Below the pieces are notes generated by a model, which worked only from the letters and a program-made list of their open reading frames with translations, made no database searches and had not been told where the DNA came from. Source: Castellaniella sp. UBA6218 (GTDB taxonomy: Bacteria > Pseudomonadota > Gammaproteobacteria > Burkholderiales > Burkholderiaceae_B). Taken from it: 8,338 nt of DNA. This document shows, piece by piece, positions 1 to 6,700 of this stretch. The DNA lies in the NCBI GenBank assembly GCA_002421865.1, contig DISE01000017.1:1-8338 (forward strand), written 5' to 3'. Position numbers and translations under genes: made by a program. The first letter of the stretch is position 1; each line of letters opens with the position of its first letter.

Positions 1-143
1 CGGATGGCGACGGTGACGATTTCCGTGCCGCTGGCCTCGATGGCCTCGCGGGTCTGTTCGAAATCGCGGTATTTGCCGGTGCCGACCAGCAGGCGGGAAT
101 GGAAGACGCGGTCGGCGATGGTGAGGGTGTCTGGGGTGGTCAT
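1..143 (-). CDS. thiG: Thiazole synthase ThiG, N-terminal 47 codons (truncated by window edge)
   Basis: ThiG forms the thiazole phosphate moiety of thiamine in the cytoplasm from deoxyxylulose phosphate, dehydroglycine and ThiS-thiocarboxylate sulfur. The visible N-terminus reads MTTPDTLTIADRVFHSRLLV, followed by GTGKY and then EAIEASGTEIVTVAI. The pattern (L.IA...F.SRL..GTGK, then EAI.ASG.E.VTVA) is the start of the ThiG TIM barrel. The catalytic lysine lies beyond the edge. The chosen ATG (141-143) has no clear Shine-Dalgarno sequence. An in-frame ATG 17 codons upstream (192-194) would add a Pro/Cys-rich extension unlike ThiG N-termini, so the shorter start is preferred. The start overlaps the stop of a possible 23-codon ORF (ATGA). 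It lies 92 nt downstream of btuF on the same strand. Identity is confident; the exact start is less so. Confidence 0.9.
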   Translation of the reverse strand, partial: MTTPDTLTIADRVFHSRLLVGTGKYRDFEQTREAIEASGTEIVTVAI

Positions 144-211
144 GTCGAGAGGGCGGGGAGCATCAGTGCAAAGAGGGCCGCAGGGGCCGGCCATCGGAAA
201 GGATAATCCAT
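140..211 (-). CDS. Possible 23-residue leader ORF overlapping the thiG start
   Basis: Between btuF and thiG an ATG (209-211) opens a 23-codon frame, MDYPFRWPAPAALFALMLPA followed by LST. It ends in TGA at 140-142, overlapping the thiG ATG as ATGA. This geometry is typical of translational coupling, and thiG lacks a strong ribosome site of its own. The peptide is hydrophobic with a short membrane-like stretch (AALFALMLPAL). There is no good Shine-Dalgarno sequence before its ATG and I recognise no family. It may be a chance frame in GC-rich DNA. The 92-nt intergenic stretch holds no other gene, and no thi-box motif (CUGAGA type) is visible in it. Confidence 0.25.
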   Translation of the reverse strand: MDYPFRWPAPAALFALMLPALST

Positions 212-235
212 TTGGAGAGCGGGTGCCGGCAGGGG

Positions 236-1093
236 CTACTGGCTGTCCCTCAGATCCGCGCAGATCGCCTCCGCTGCGTCCACCAGGCGCGGCCCCGGCC
301 GGTGCAGCAAGTCGGGATCGATACCGTAGATGCGGCCCGTGCGGGCCGCCGCCAGGCCGTGCCGGGACCACCAGGCCCTCCGGGCGGCCAGTGTGTCGCG
401 GCCGTAGGGCGACACGATCAGCACCCGGGGATTCAGGCGCAGCACCGATTCGACGCTGACCTGCGGCGCGGCGATGGCGCCGTCGGCATAGGGGTTGATG
501 CCGCCGCAGCGCGCCAGCAGATCGTTGGTCAGTGGATCGCGGCCCAGCGTGTACAGCGGGTCGGCGCTGATTTCGATGAAGACGGTCTGTGGCGGAGGCG
601 CCGCCGGCCGCAGGGCGCGGATGCGGCGTTCCAGGCGGCGGGCGGCGGTGTCGGCCGCCGCCCGGGTGCCCGCACGTTCGCCCAGGTCGCGGATCAGCGC
701 CGGGATGTCGTCCAGCGATTTCGGATCGGCATAGACCAGGGGCACGCCCAGCGGGGCCAGGTGCCGCGCCAGGGATCGCGTGCCCTCGGAAGGCTGCCAT
801 GCGACCACCAGGGTCGGATGCAGGGCCAGGATGCTTTCCTCGCTGAACTGGATCCCGTCGCCGACGCGCGGGATGGCGCGCGCCGCGGGTGGAAAGTCGC
901 TGCGCAGGACAGTGCCGACGATGGCGCCGCCAGCGCCGGCGGCGTAGACCAGTTCCGTGGCGTTGGGCGCCAGGGTGACGATGCGCGGCGGGGCGCCGGC
1001 CCCCCAGGCCGCGCCGGCGCACAGGCAGGCGGCGGCCGCCAGGCCCAGGATGCGTCGCCGTGACGCGCCCAAACCGTCCGCTGCGCGCTTCAT
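236..1093 (-). CDS. btuF: Periplasmic vitamin B12-binding protein BtuF (ABC transporter substrate-binding protein)
   Basis: The 285-residue protein belongs to the helical-backbone metal/cobalamin receptor family and would deliver cobalamin from BtuB to BtuCD. Residues 1-32 form an export signal with an Arg triplet (SRRR) and an Ala-rich core (ILGLAAAACLCAGAAWG). The Arg triplet resembles a Tat motif but is not a clear one. Mature landmarks match E. coli BtuF in order: RIVTLAPNATELVYAAG (37-53), SDFPP (65-69), an acidic site at FSEESI (83-88, equivalent to the BtuC-contacting Glu of lobe 1), LHPTLVVAW (91-99), a long linker helix (about 140-162), CGGINPYAD (196-204), PQVSVESVL (210-218) and RPGPRLVDAAEAIC (265-278). 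The second-lobe position that is Glu in E. coli (FERASPR) reads LHRPGPR, a variant I believe is common in relatives. The ATG lies 2 nt after the btuB stop (TAA-CG-ATG), so the two genes are almost certainly cotranscribed and coupled. A related siderophore- or haem-binding protein is possible, but the neighbour and riboswitch favour B12. Confidence 0.88.
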   Translation of the reverse strand: MKRAADGLGASRRRILGLAAAACLCAGAAWGAGAPPRIVTLAPNATELVYAAGAGGAIVGTVLRSDFPPAARAIPRVGDGIQFSEESILALHPTLVVAWQPSEGTRSLARHLAPLGVPLVYADPKSLDDIPALIRDLGERAGTRAAADTAARRLERRIRALRPAAPPPQTVFIEISADPLYTLGRDPLTNDLLARCGGINPYADGAIAAPQVSVESVLRLNPRVLIVSPYGRDTLAARRAWWSRHGLAAARTGRIYGIDPDLLHRPGPRLVDAAEAICADLRDSQ

Positions 1094-1095
1094 CG

Positions 1096-3033
1096 TTACA
1101 TCCGCCAGGACAGGTTCACGAACACGTTGGAGCCCGGCGTGTTGTAGCCGTCCACCAGCACATAGTCCTTGTCCAGCACGTTGTTCCAGCGCACCTGCAC
1201 GCCCAGGGACTTGCTGAAGTCGTAGGCGGCCGTCAGGTTGACCAGGGAATAGCCGCCCAGACGGGTCTTGTTGGCGGCATCTTCGTAGCGGTTGCCTGTG
1301 TATTGGTATTCCGCGCCCAGCTTCAGGGCCTGGATGCGGTGCTCGACGCCCATATGGAAGACCTGGCGCGCGCGGCGAGGCAGGGTGGAGCCTTCCGCGG
1401 GGGTGAATCCCTTTGCCGGCTGAGGATTGTCATTGCGTGGATCCAGGAGGTCCGCGCTGGCGCGAATGGTCGTGTTTCCGAAAGTATGCGCGGCCGTCAG
1501 GGTGATGCCACGAATCGTGGCCTCATCCAGGTTCTTCACTGTGCCTTCGGTAAAAAAAGGAACCGGTTCGGTGACGTCATAGATGATGAGGTCCCGGATC
1601 TTGTTCTGGTAGATCGTGGCACGCAAAAGCGTGTCCGCCGTCTGATATTGGATATGGGCCTCGATATTCCGGGACTTTTCCGGCTTCAGGGCCGGATTTC
1701 CCGTGTAGGAACCGATGGGAAAGCCGCCCCATGTGTACAGCTCGAAGGGATAGTACAAATCATTGAATGTGGGCGCGTGAAAGCCGGTGTTGGCGGCAAT
1801 CCCGATTTGCCAGGCGTCCGTCAGGTCGAAATCCAGGCCCAGGCTGCCTGTCGTCTCGTTGCCGTAGCCGGAAATATTGTCGTTGCGCAAGCTGGCCTGG
1901 GTGTGCAGTCGGTCGATGCGGCCTTTGTAGATCAGGGCGACGGCGTTGGTATCGCGCGCGTCCCGGTCATATCGTGTCGTCGTGCTCTGGGCGCGTTCTT
2001 CCTGGCGCTCCAGGAGAACCGAAATGCGGTGATCGGCGTGAGGCTTGAAGGTGTTGATCCAGCTGTAGTGGCGCTTGAGTGAACTGAACACGCTGGACGT
2101 GTCGCTGCGGTTGTCGTTGCTGTCCTTGGTAAAACCAAAGCGCAGATCGCTTTCCCACCAGTTGGTGATGCGATCGGTGCTGCTCAGGCTGTAGGCCTGT
2201 TGCCGGGCGATCGCATGGGTATTCGGATAGCGCGCAAACTGGTTGTCATAGTCGCCATCCGTATATCCGTTATGGGCGGTCAGGCCAATGCGGTGTCCTT
2301 CGGCCCAGCGATAGCCGAGTGTGCCGGAAACGGCATGACTGCGGTAGCCGTCCTTGTCCGGGTAATAGCCTGTGATGGGGCTGTTGTTGGCCTTGCGCCG
2401 ACGCAGGGCATCAAACCCTTTGCTCGTCGCCGCGCTCGTTGAAAAGCTGTAATCCCAACCGTCGCTGGCGCCCGAGAGGCCCAGGCTGGACTTGGCCGTT
2501 TCATAGGTGCCATAGCCGACGTTGGCCCAGGCCGACAGGGGGCGATCCTGTTCACCCTTTTTGGTGATGATGTTGATGACGCCGCCGATGGCGTCCGAGC
2601 CATAGAGGCTGCTGGCCGCGCCGCGCAGGATCTCGACGCGTTCGATCATGGCGGGGTCGATGGCGGGGAATTGTGCGCCTCCGTCGGTGGATCCATTGAT
2701 CCGCATGCCGTCGATCAATACCAGGGTGTGGGCGGAGTTCGTGCCGCGGGTGAACAGGCTGGTCACAGTCTGCGGCCCGCCGTTGGTCACAAATTGCACT
2801 CCCGGCGCCCGCCCGATGATCTCGACAATGCTGTCGCCGCGCGCTGCCGACAGTTGCTCCGGCCCGATGACCGTCACGTCGCCGATGGCATCGGCCAAAG
2901 GTTCGGCATTGCGGCTGGGGGTGATGACGATGTCCTTCAACATCGGCACCGAGGTGGTGGTTTGGGCCGTGACGGCCAGGGGGAAGAGACAGCAGGCCGC
3001 CGCAAGGCTGCGCCGGGAGAACGGAATCGACAT
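1096..3033 (-). CDS. btuB: TonB-dependent outer-membrane vitamin B12 receptor BtuB
   Basis: The 645-residue protein is a 22-strand TonB-dependent receptor that would bind cobalamin at the cell surface and import it using TonB-ExbBD energy. A Sec signal peptide ends near VTA-Q (about residue 23). The TonB box is DIVITPSR (34-41), close to DTLVVTANR of E. coli BtuB. The plug domain (about 40-160) has IVEIIGRAPGVQ (69-80), LFTRGTNSAHTLVLIDGMRI (93-112), IERVEILRGAASSLYGSDAI (130-149) and GGVINIITKKG (150-160). The barrel follows, including GFHAPTFNDLYYP and NPALKPEKSRNIE, the typical TonB-receptor signature region, and VRWNNVLDKDY near the end. It ends in NLSWRM rather than a terminal aromatic residue. 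Length is near that of E. coli BtuB (about 600). The start has an AGGG ribosome site 6 nt upstream (CAGGG-CCTATC-ATG). A cobalamin riboswitch in its leader supports the substrate. A T7 tract on the coding strand (1552-1558) encodes Phe-Phe. Confidence 0.93.
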   Translation of the reverse strand: MSIPFSRRSLAAACCLFPLAVTAQTTTSVPMLKDIVITPSRNAEPLADAIGDVTVIGPEQLSAARGDSIVEIIGRAPGVQFVTNGGPQTVTSLFTRGTNSAHTLVLIDGMRINGSTDGGAQFPAIDPAMIERVEILRGAASSLYGSDAIGGVINIITKKGEQDRPLSAWANVGYGTYETAKSSLGLSGASDGWDYSFSTSAATSKGFDALRRRKANNSPITGYYPDKDGYRSHAVSGTLGYRWAEGHRIGLTAHNGYTDGDYDNQFARYPNTHAIARQQAYSLSSTDRITNWWESDLRFGFTKDSNDNRSDTSSVFSSLKRHYSWINTFKPHADHRISVLLERQEERAQSTTTRYDRDARDTNAVALIYKGRIDRLHTQASLRNDNISGYGNETTGSLGLDFDLTDAWQIGIAANTGFHAPTFNDLYYPFELYTWGGFPIGSYTGNPALKPEKSRNIEAHIQYQTADTLLRATIYQNKIRDLIIYDVTEPVPFFTEGTVKNLDEATIRGITLTAAHTFGNTTIRASADLLDPRNDNPQPAKGFTPAEGSTLPRRARQVFHMGVEHRIQALKLGAEYQYTGNRYEDAANKTRLGGYSLVNLTAAYDFSKSLGVQVRWNNVLDKDYVLVDGYNTPGSNVFVNLSWRM

Positions 3034-3047
3034 GATAGGCCCTGTGT

Positions 3048-3067
3048 GGCGCGCGTCCCCGCACGCC
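3048..3067 (-). promoter_or_regulatory. GC-rich hairpin in the btuB leader, candidate riboswitch expression platform
   Basis: Read on the minus strand, GGCGTGCG (3067-3060), loop GGGA (3059-3056) and CGCGCGCC (3055-3048) form an 8-bp stem with one G-U pair, capped by a GNRA-type tetraloop. It sits directly upstream of ACAC-AGGG, the btuB ribosome site. A GGCCC segment further upstream (inside CACGGCCCCCGGG) could pair with GGGCC of that ribosome site. No T-tract follows, so control of translation is more likely than intrinsic termination. Base pairing is seen in the sequence; the switching role is inferred. Confidence 0.5.
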
Positions 3068-3139
3068 AGTATTGGAAAACGCCCGGGGGCCGTGATCCGC
3101 CGGTGAGTGCAGGGATGGGGACGGTCGCTTCGGGCGGGT

Positions 3140-3307
3140 CAGGTGTCGAAGCAGGCCAGTATCGGGCTGGCGGATGTGGCCGGGAGGCCAGTCACGCACA
3201 CCGTTGCGGGGGCAGCACATACGGGTTCGGCAGCGGGCGGCATGCCCGGAGGAACCCTCTGTTTCCTGTTTGAATGTCTCTCACCGGGTCGGCGGGAGAC
3301 ATACCTG
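3140..3307 (-). ncRNA. Cobalamin (B12) riboswitch aptamer upstream of btuB
   Basis: The minus strand carries the conserved B12 box, GTGCTGCCCCCGCAACGGTG (3199-3218), matching the family core GCUGCCCCCGCAACUGU. Downstream are GACTGGCC and CCAGCCCGATACTGGCC, corresponding to the conserved 3' core (CCACUG and the GUCAGCCAGGAGACC-like segment). The closing P1 helix is visible: 5' CAGGT-AT-GTC (3307-3298) pairs with 3' GAC-ACCTG (3147-3140), with a 2-nt bulge. This fixes the aptamer at about 168 nt. It starts about 5 nt after the predicted transcription start, and about 106 nt separate it from the btuB ATG. Binding of adenosyl- or another cobalamin would repress btuB-btuF. Which cobalamin form is preferred cannot be read from the sequence. 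Confidence 0.9.
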
Positions 3308-3318
3308 TTTCGCAGCGC

Positions 3319-3327
3319 ATTTTATCA
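3319..3327 (-). promoter_or_regulatory. Extended -10 promoter for the btuB-btuF leader
   Basis: The minus strand reads TG-A-TAAAAT, an extended -10 element with a 5/6 match to TATAAT. At the 17-nt position the -35 hexamer is GCGGAT, a poor match, as is usual for extended -10 promoters. The predicted start near 3312 falls just 5 nt before the 5' strand of riboswitch helix P1, which supports the assignment. Confidence 0.55.
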
Positions 3328-3366
3328 TGGGGGTGTCGATCATCCGCCTCTTTGACCCTATGACCA

Positions 3367-3380
3367 GCATTGATTAATGC
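3367..3380. repeat. Short inverted repeat upstream of the btuB promoter
   Basis: GCATT-GATT-AATGC is a perfect 5-bp inverted repeat with a 4-nt spacer. It lies about 40 nt upstream of the btuB -10 and could be a protein-binding dyad, but no known operator is recognised. A further perfect 10-bp palindrome, CCGATATCGG, lies at 3417-3426. Both may be chance. Confidence 0.25.
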
Positions 3381-3429
3381 AGATGACGGATCTTGCCGGG
3401 GGAAAGGCAGACGATACCGATATCGGATT

Positions 3430-3448
3430 CAGCCTCGCCGGGAGGCTG
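3430..3448 (-). terminator. Hairpin downstream of the 53-residue ORF, possible weak terminator
   Basis: CAGCCTC and GAGGCTG form a perfect 7-bp stem around a 5-nt loop, about 10 nt after the stop of the small ORF. No T-tract follows on the minus strand (AATCCGATATCGG), so it is not a canonical intrinsic terminator. It may stabilise a 3' end or reduce read-through into the btuB leader. Confidence 0.35.
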
Positions 3449-3457
3449 CCGTCCGCT

Positions 3458-3619
3458 TCAGGCAGTGTGCAGGGGGTCCGCCGCGCGGACGCTACCCAAG
3501 GCCTTCAGGATGCGTTGCAGCAGGCTGACGTGTGGCTGGGCGGCGCGGGCGGCACGTTCTTCGGCCATCAGGCGCTCGAAGGATTCGTTGACGGGGTAGT
3601 TCGAAAAAGGTGCCAGCAT
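3458..3619 (-). CDS. Small hypothetical protein, 53 residues
   Basis: The frame reads MLAPFSNYPVNESFERLMAE, then ERAARAAQPHVSLLQRIL, then KALGSVRAADPLHTA. I do not recognise a family. The middle (about 12-45) is predicted helical, with a charged stretch (ESFERLMAEERAARA) followed by an amphipathic LLQRILKAL. No signal peptide or convincing membrane segment is seen. The ATG at 3617-3619 is chosen because CAGGAG lies 6 nt upstream; an in-frame ATG at 3641-3643 would add eight residues but has no ribosome site. The gene lies in the same direction as btuB, 150 nt upstream of the btuB leader start, and diverges from the autotransporter. Protein-like composition and a good ribosome site suggest it is real. 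The opposite-strand frame covering it looks like a shadow. Confidence 0.6.
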   Translation of the reverse strand: MLAPFSNYPVNESFERLMAEERAARAAQPHVSLLQRILKALGSVRAADPLHTA

Positions 3620-3625
3620 GCCGCG

Positions 3626-3631
3626 CTCCTG
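3626..3631 (-). promoter_or_regulatory. Ribosome binding site fixing the start of the 53-residue ORF
   Basis: The minus strand reads CAGGAG followed by CGCGGC and ATG, a near-consensus Shine-Dalgarno sequence at 6-nt spacing. It favours the 3619 start over the upstream ATG at 3643. Confidence 0.6.
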
Positions 3632-3663
3632 ACTGCGATCCATCGCGTGAATTAGTGAAAACC

Positions 3664-3693
3664 CTTATCGGGTAAACCCCAGTATAGCGTCAA
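3664..3693 (-). promoter_or_regulatory. Candidate sigma-70 promoter for the 53-residue ORF
   Basis: On the minus strand TTGACG (3693-3688, 5/6 to consensus) is followed at 18 nt by GATAAG (3669-3664, 4/6), or at 17 nt by CGATAA. The start would lie near 3657, upstream of the small ORF. A TATACT (3687-3682) also occurs, but without a good -35. The -10 overlaps a small dyad, ACCC-TTATC-GGGT (3661-3673). Confidence 0.35.
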
Positions 3694-3718
3694 GCATAAA
3701 TTGATCGCCGGCCGCGAT

Positions 3719-3734
3719 GTTATGGTTTATAACC
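3719..3734. promoter_or_regulatory. Overlapping dyads in the AT-rich region upstream of the autotransporter
   Basis: GTTAT-GGTTT-ATAAC (3719-3733) and GGTT-TAT-AACC (3724-3734) are overlapping perfect inverted repeats, 38-53 nt before the autotransporter ATG. The surrounding 3640-3770 stretch is much more AT-rich than the genes on either side. A TATATT (-10-like) lies at 3735-3752 downstream of the dyad, without a convincing -35. Such placement would suit an operator for a regulator of the autotransporter; none is identifiable. Confidence 0.35.
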
Positions 3735-3771
3735 GTGCGTTACATATATTAATTGTGTATTTAGCGCGGCG

Positions 3772-6700
3772 ATGAAATTCCGGACCTGTCTGCTTTCCCT
3801 CATGTTGTCGGGCATGTCCTGCGCCCAGGCGTATGAAACCCATCTGATTCAGGACTCGGCCGGCCGGCCGATGTTTGAGCTGCGGTATTTCTATCCGCCT
3901 CCGACAGACGGACCTTTCTATGTCGAGGATGGCACATCGCAGTGGTCGAGCTGGTCCTGGTCCGAAAAGCCCTATCTGGTTCCGCAGATCAATCAGGGGG
4001 TGCGCTATCTGGCCAGCCTGATCCAGCCGCAAGGCGGCCTGGGGCCGGTCATCATCAATATCGGTACGGCCGATGATGAGGGCAATGCGTTTGGCCGATC
4101 GCCCGAAGGGGATGGGGGCAAGAGCTCCAAGACCCTTCTGCAGATGCAGCTGCAGGGGCTGCCGATTCGACCCGAGGACATGGCGGACGGTTTTCATGCG
4201 GTCTTTGGGCTGGGGCCGTCGGACTTTCCGCTCGAGACGCATTTCAGTCAGATTCAGCTGACGGGCAAGGACGACATCGTCTCGACGGCCATCCATGAAC
4301 TGGGACACGGTTTCGGCATCTTCAGTTCCATCGGACTTTCGGGTCCGAATTTCAAACCGGCCTTTGGGGATGTGCTGGCGGGATGGGGGGCCCTGATGGT
4401 CGATGACAACGGCCATCGGGCGCGACCGGGGCAAAAGATCCTGTGCCCGGACCCGGACTGTTACGACTATGCGGATGCGCCTGATGGCTTCGACGTGCGG
4501 CAGGACCGGGGCAGGCTGGTGGGCGCGCACATCAATGATGTGCTGGCGGGCGGGCTTCACGGGGTTCCGGTGCGGATCATGGCTACCGATCCCGACGGCA
4601 CCGAGCTGGACAACAATTTCATGAGCCACATCGAGCTGAACAACAGCATGATGAGCCACCAGAGCTACCGTAACTACACGGGCCTCATGGAAGCTGAACT
4701 GGCGGTGCTGCAGGATCTGGGTTATACGATCGACCGGCGCAACTTCTTTGGGCGCTCGGTCTATGGCAGCGGCCTGGACATCGTCAACACACAGGGCTAT
4801 TTTGCCCGCAATGCCCAGGGCACGGCCTATGTGCCGGGCTGGTACAACACCGCGCTGCTGGGCTTGGGGCTGCATATCTATGGCAGCGGCAACCGTGTCC
4901 GCCAGGCCGCCGACCTGCTGACGGCTGGCGAGGGCGGTGCCGGCATCCGGGTGGATGGCGAAAGCAATGCGCTGACGATCGATCCCGGCGTGCGGGTGTA
5001 TGCCGATGGCGATACCGGACAGGGCGTGATGTTCGCCTATGGCCGCAATCACACGCTGGTGCAGCGTGGCGACGTCCAGGCGCTGGGCCAGCGCGGGGTG
5101 GGCCTGCGGTTCGACTTCGGCAACAATGCGCTGACCGACGAGGTGGAATCCCGGGGTTCATATATCCATACCTGGAAGGGCGATCCGCAGCCGACCTTGC
5201 CGGAGGAACTCAATGGGCCGCTGGTCACCCAGGCGGATATCTCCGGCCGGGTGGCGGGACGCGAGGCCGCGATCTACATGTCCGCCAATGCCTATGTGGA
5301 ACGCCTGAATCTGATGCGGGGCGCCCGTATCGAAGGCGATATCGTGTCCTTGTACGATCAGCGGGACGATCTGGGACATCAACGCCTGACGACTGTGTCC
5401 TTTGGCCAGCGGGCCGATGCGGCGGGCCGGGCCACGGGACAGGCGGACCAGGATTTTCGTTTTGCCTATACGGGCAATATTCTGGGCGGGACGAATCTGA
5501 CGCTGTCGTTTGACGGCGGTGATACCCGCTTGAACGGCAGCAACGAGGTGTATGGCGCGGCGATCCGGCCGGGGGCCCGGCTCGGCGGCAATGCCACCTA
5601 CGACATGGCCGGGGGCAGCGCCTTCCTGAATCAGGGGACGCTGGCGCCGGGCAATTCGATCGGCCGCATCGACGTGATCGGCGATTATGAACAGGCTGCG
5701 ACCGGCATCTTGCAGTCCGAATTCGATGCCTCGGGCGCTTCGGACCTCCTGGTGGTCACCGGGACGGCGACCTTGGCGGGTACGCTGGATCTGGTGCCTA
5801 TGGCCGATTGGTACGCCAACGGCTGGGCCGGGGCCATCACGCCGGTGAAGGCCGACGGCGGGGTTGTTTGGAACCTCGATGCGGTGACTTCGTCGCTGGT
5901 GTCGCCCACGTTGCGGTTTCAGGCGGCCGCCTCTGGCGGTGGCGGTGATCTTTATAGCCTGAGCATGGTGCGTGCCGCCGATGCCTACAGCCAGTACGGC
6001 GCGGATGCCAACGACCTGAACGTGGCGCAGGCGCTGACGCAATTGGCCGCCTTTGGGGCGCCTGCGATCCGGCCACTGTTTCGCAGCCTGGATTTTTCCG
6101 CGCCGGACGGTCACGAGGTGACGCAAGCCTTGGCCCAGCTGTCGCCCGCAGCGTATGGCGCCGGGCTGACGGCGTCGCTGCGGCGCGACCGGGCGGCGGG
6201 GGATGCCGCCCTGCGCAGCCTGGTGCCGGACGCACTGGTGCGGGGGGGCGACTGGGTCGGCTATGCCACCTTGTTTGGCGGCGCGGGCCGGCAGGACACC
6301 CGCGGCACCCAGGTAGGCGGCCATGAGTCCTTGTACGGGGTAGTGGCGGGCAGCGGCCGGCGGCTGGATGCGGCCCCCGACATGGCGGTGGGCTTCAGCC
6401 TGGATATGTCCGAGCAGACGGTCAGACTGCGGGCCCCCTGGAACGGCCAGGCCAAGGCCACGGCCTTGGGGCTGGGGGCTCAGTGGCGTTATCGGCCCGA
6501 TGCCGGGCATGGCTGGATCGCTCAGGGCGGGGCGCGCCTGGGCGTCGAGCGCGGGTCTATGGACCGCCAGGTGGTCTTTGCGGATTATGCCGCTTCCCAT
6601 AAGGCGGATTGGACCGGCTACGACCTGTCCGCCCGGATCGAAGGCGCTTATCGGTTCGCCCTGACGGAGTCGCTGTCGATCGGCCCCTTCGTGTCGCTGG

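Noticed and set aside
144..235. TPP riboswitch upstream of thiG
   Set aside because: The 92-nt gap is too short and shows no CUGAGA or matching 3' thi-box elements. The GGCCG/CGGCC stem there is short and not diagnostic.
1552..1558. T7 tract in btuB as a phase-variation site
   Set aside because: Seven bases encoding Phe-Phe is ordinary, and there is no evidence of length variation. It is noted only as context.
1060..2082. Long plus-strand open frame (340 codons) opposite btuB
   Set aside because: It is antisense to a clear TonB-dependent receptor, shows no domain pattern and has the low-complexity look of a GC-rich shadow frame.
3352..3380. Plus-strand promoter TTGACC-17-TAATGC
   Set aside because: It has a partial consensus, but no plus-strand gene follows before the autotransporter about 390 nt away, and the -10 match is poor.
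3377..3655. Plus-strand frame of 92 codons opposite the 53-residue ORF
   Set aside because: It has no ribosome site, and its composition is less protein-like than the minus-strand frame, which has CAGGAG at the correct distance.
3802..3831. Lipobox around C17 of the autotransporter signal peptide
   Set aside because: GMSC lacks the Leu at -3 and the small residue pattern of lipoproteins. AQA-Y at residues 18-21 is a normal signal peptidase I site.
3727..6600. Long minus-strand frames (441 and 480 codons) opposite the autotransporter
   Set aside because: They mirror the autotransporter codons, are rich in Arg, Gln, Ile and His as expected of antisense frames, and lack recognisable motifs.
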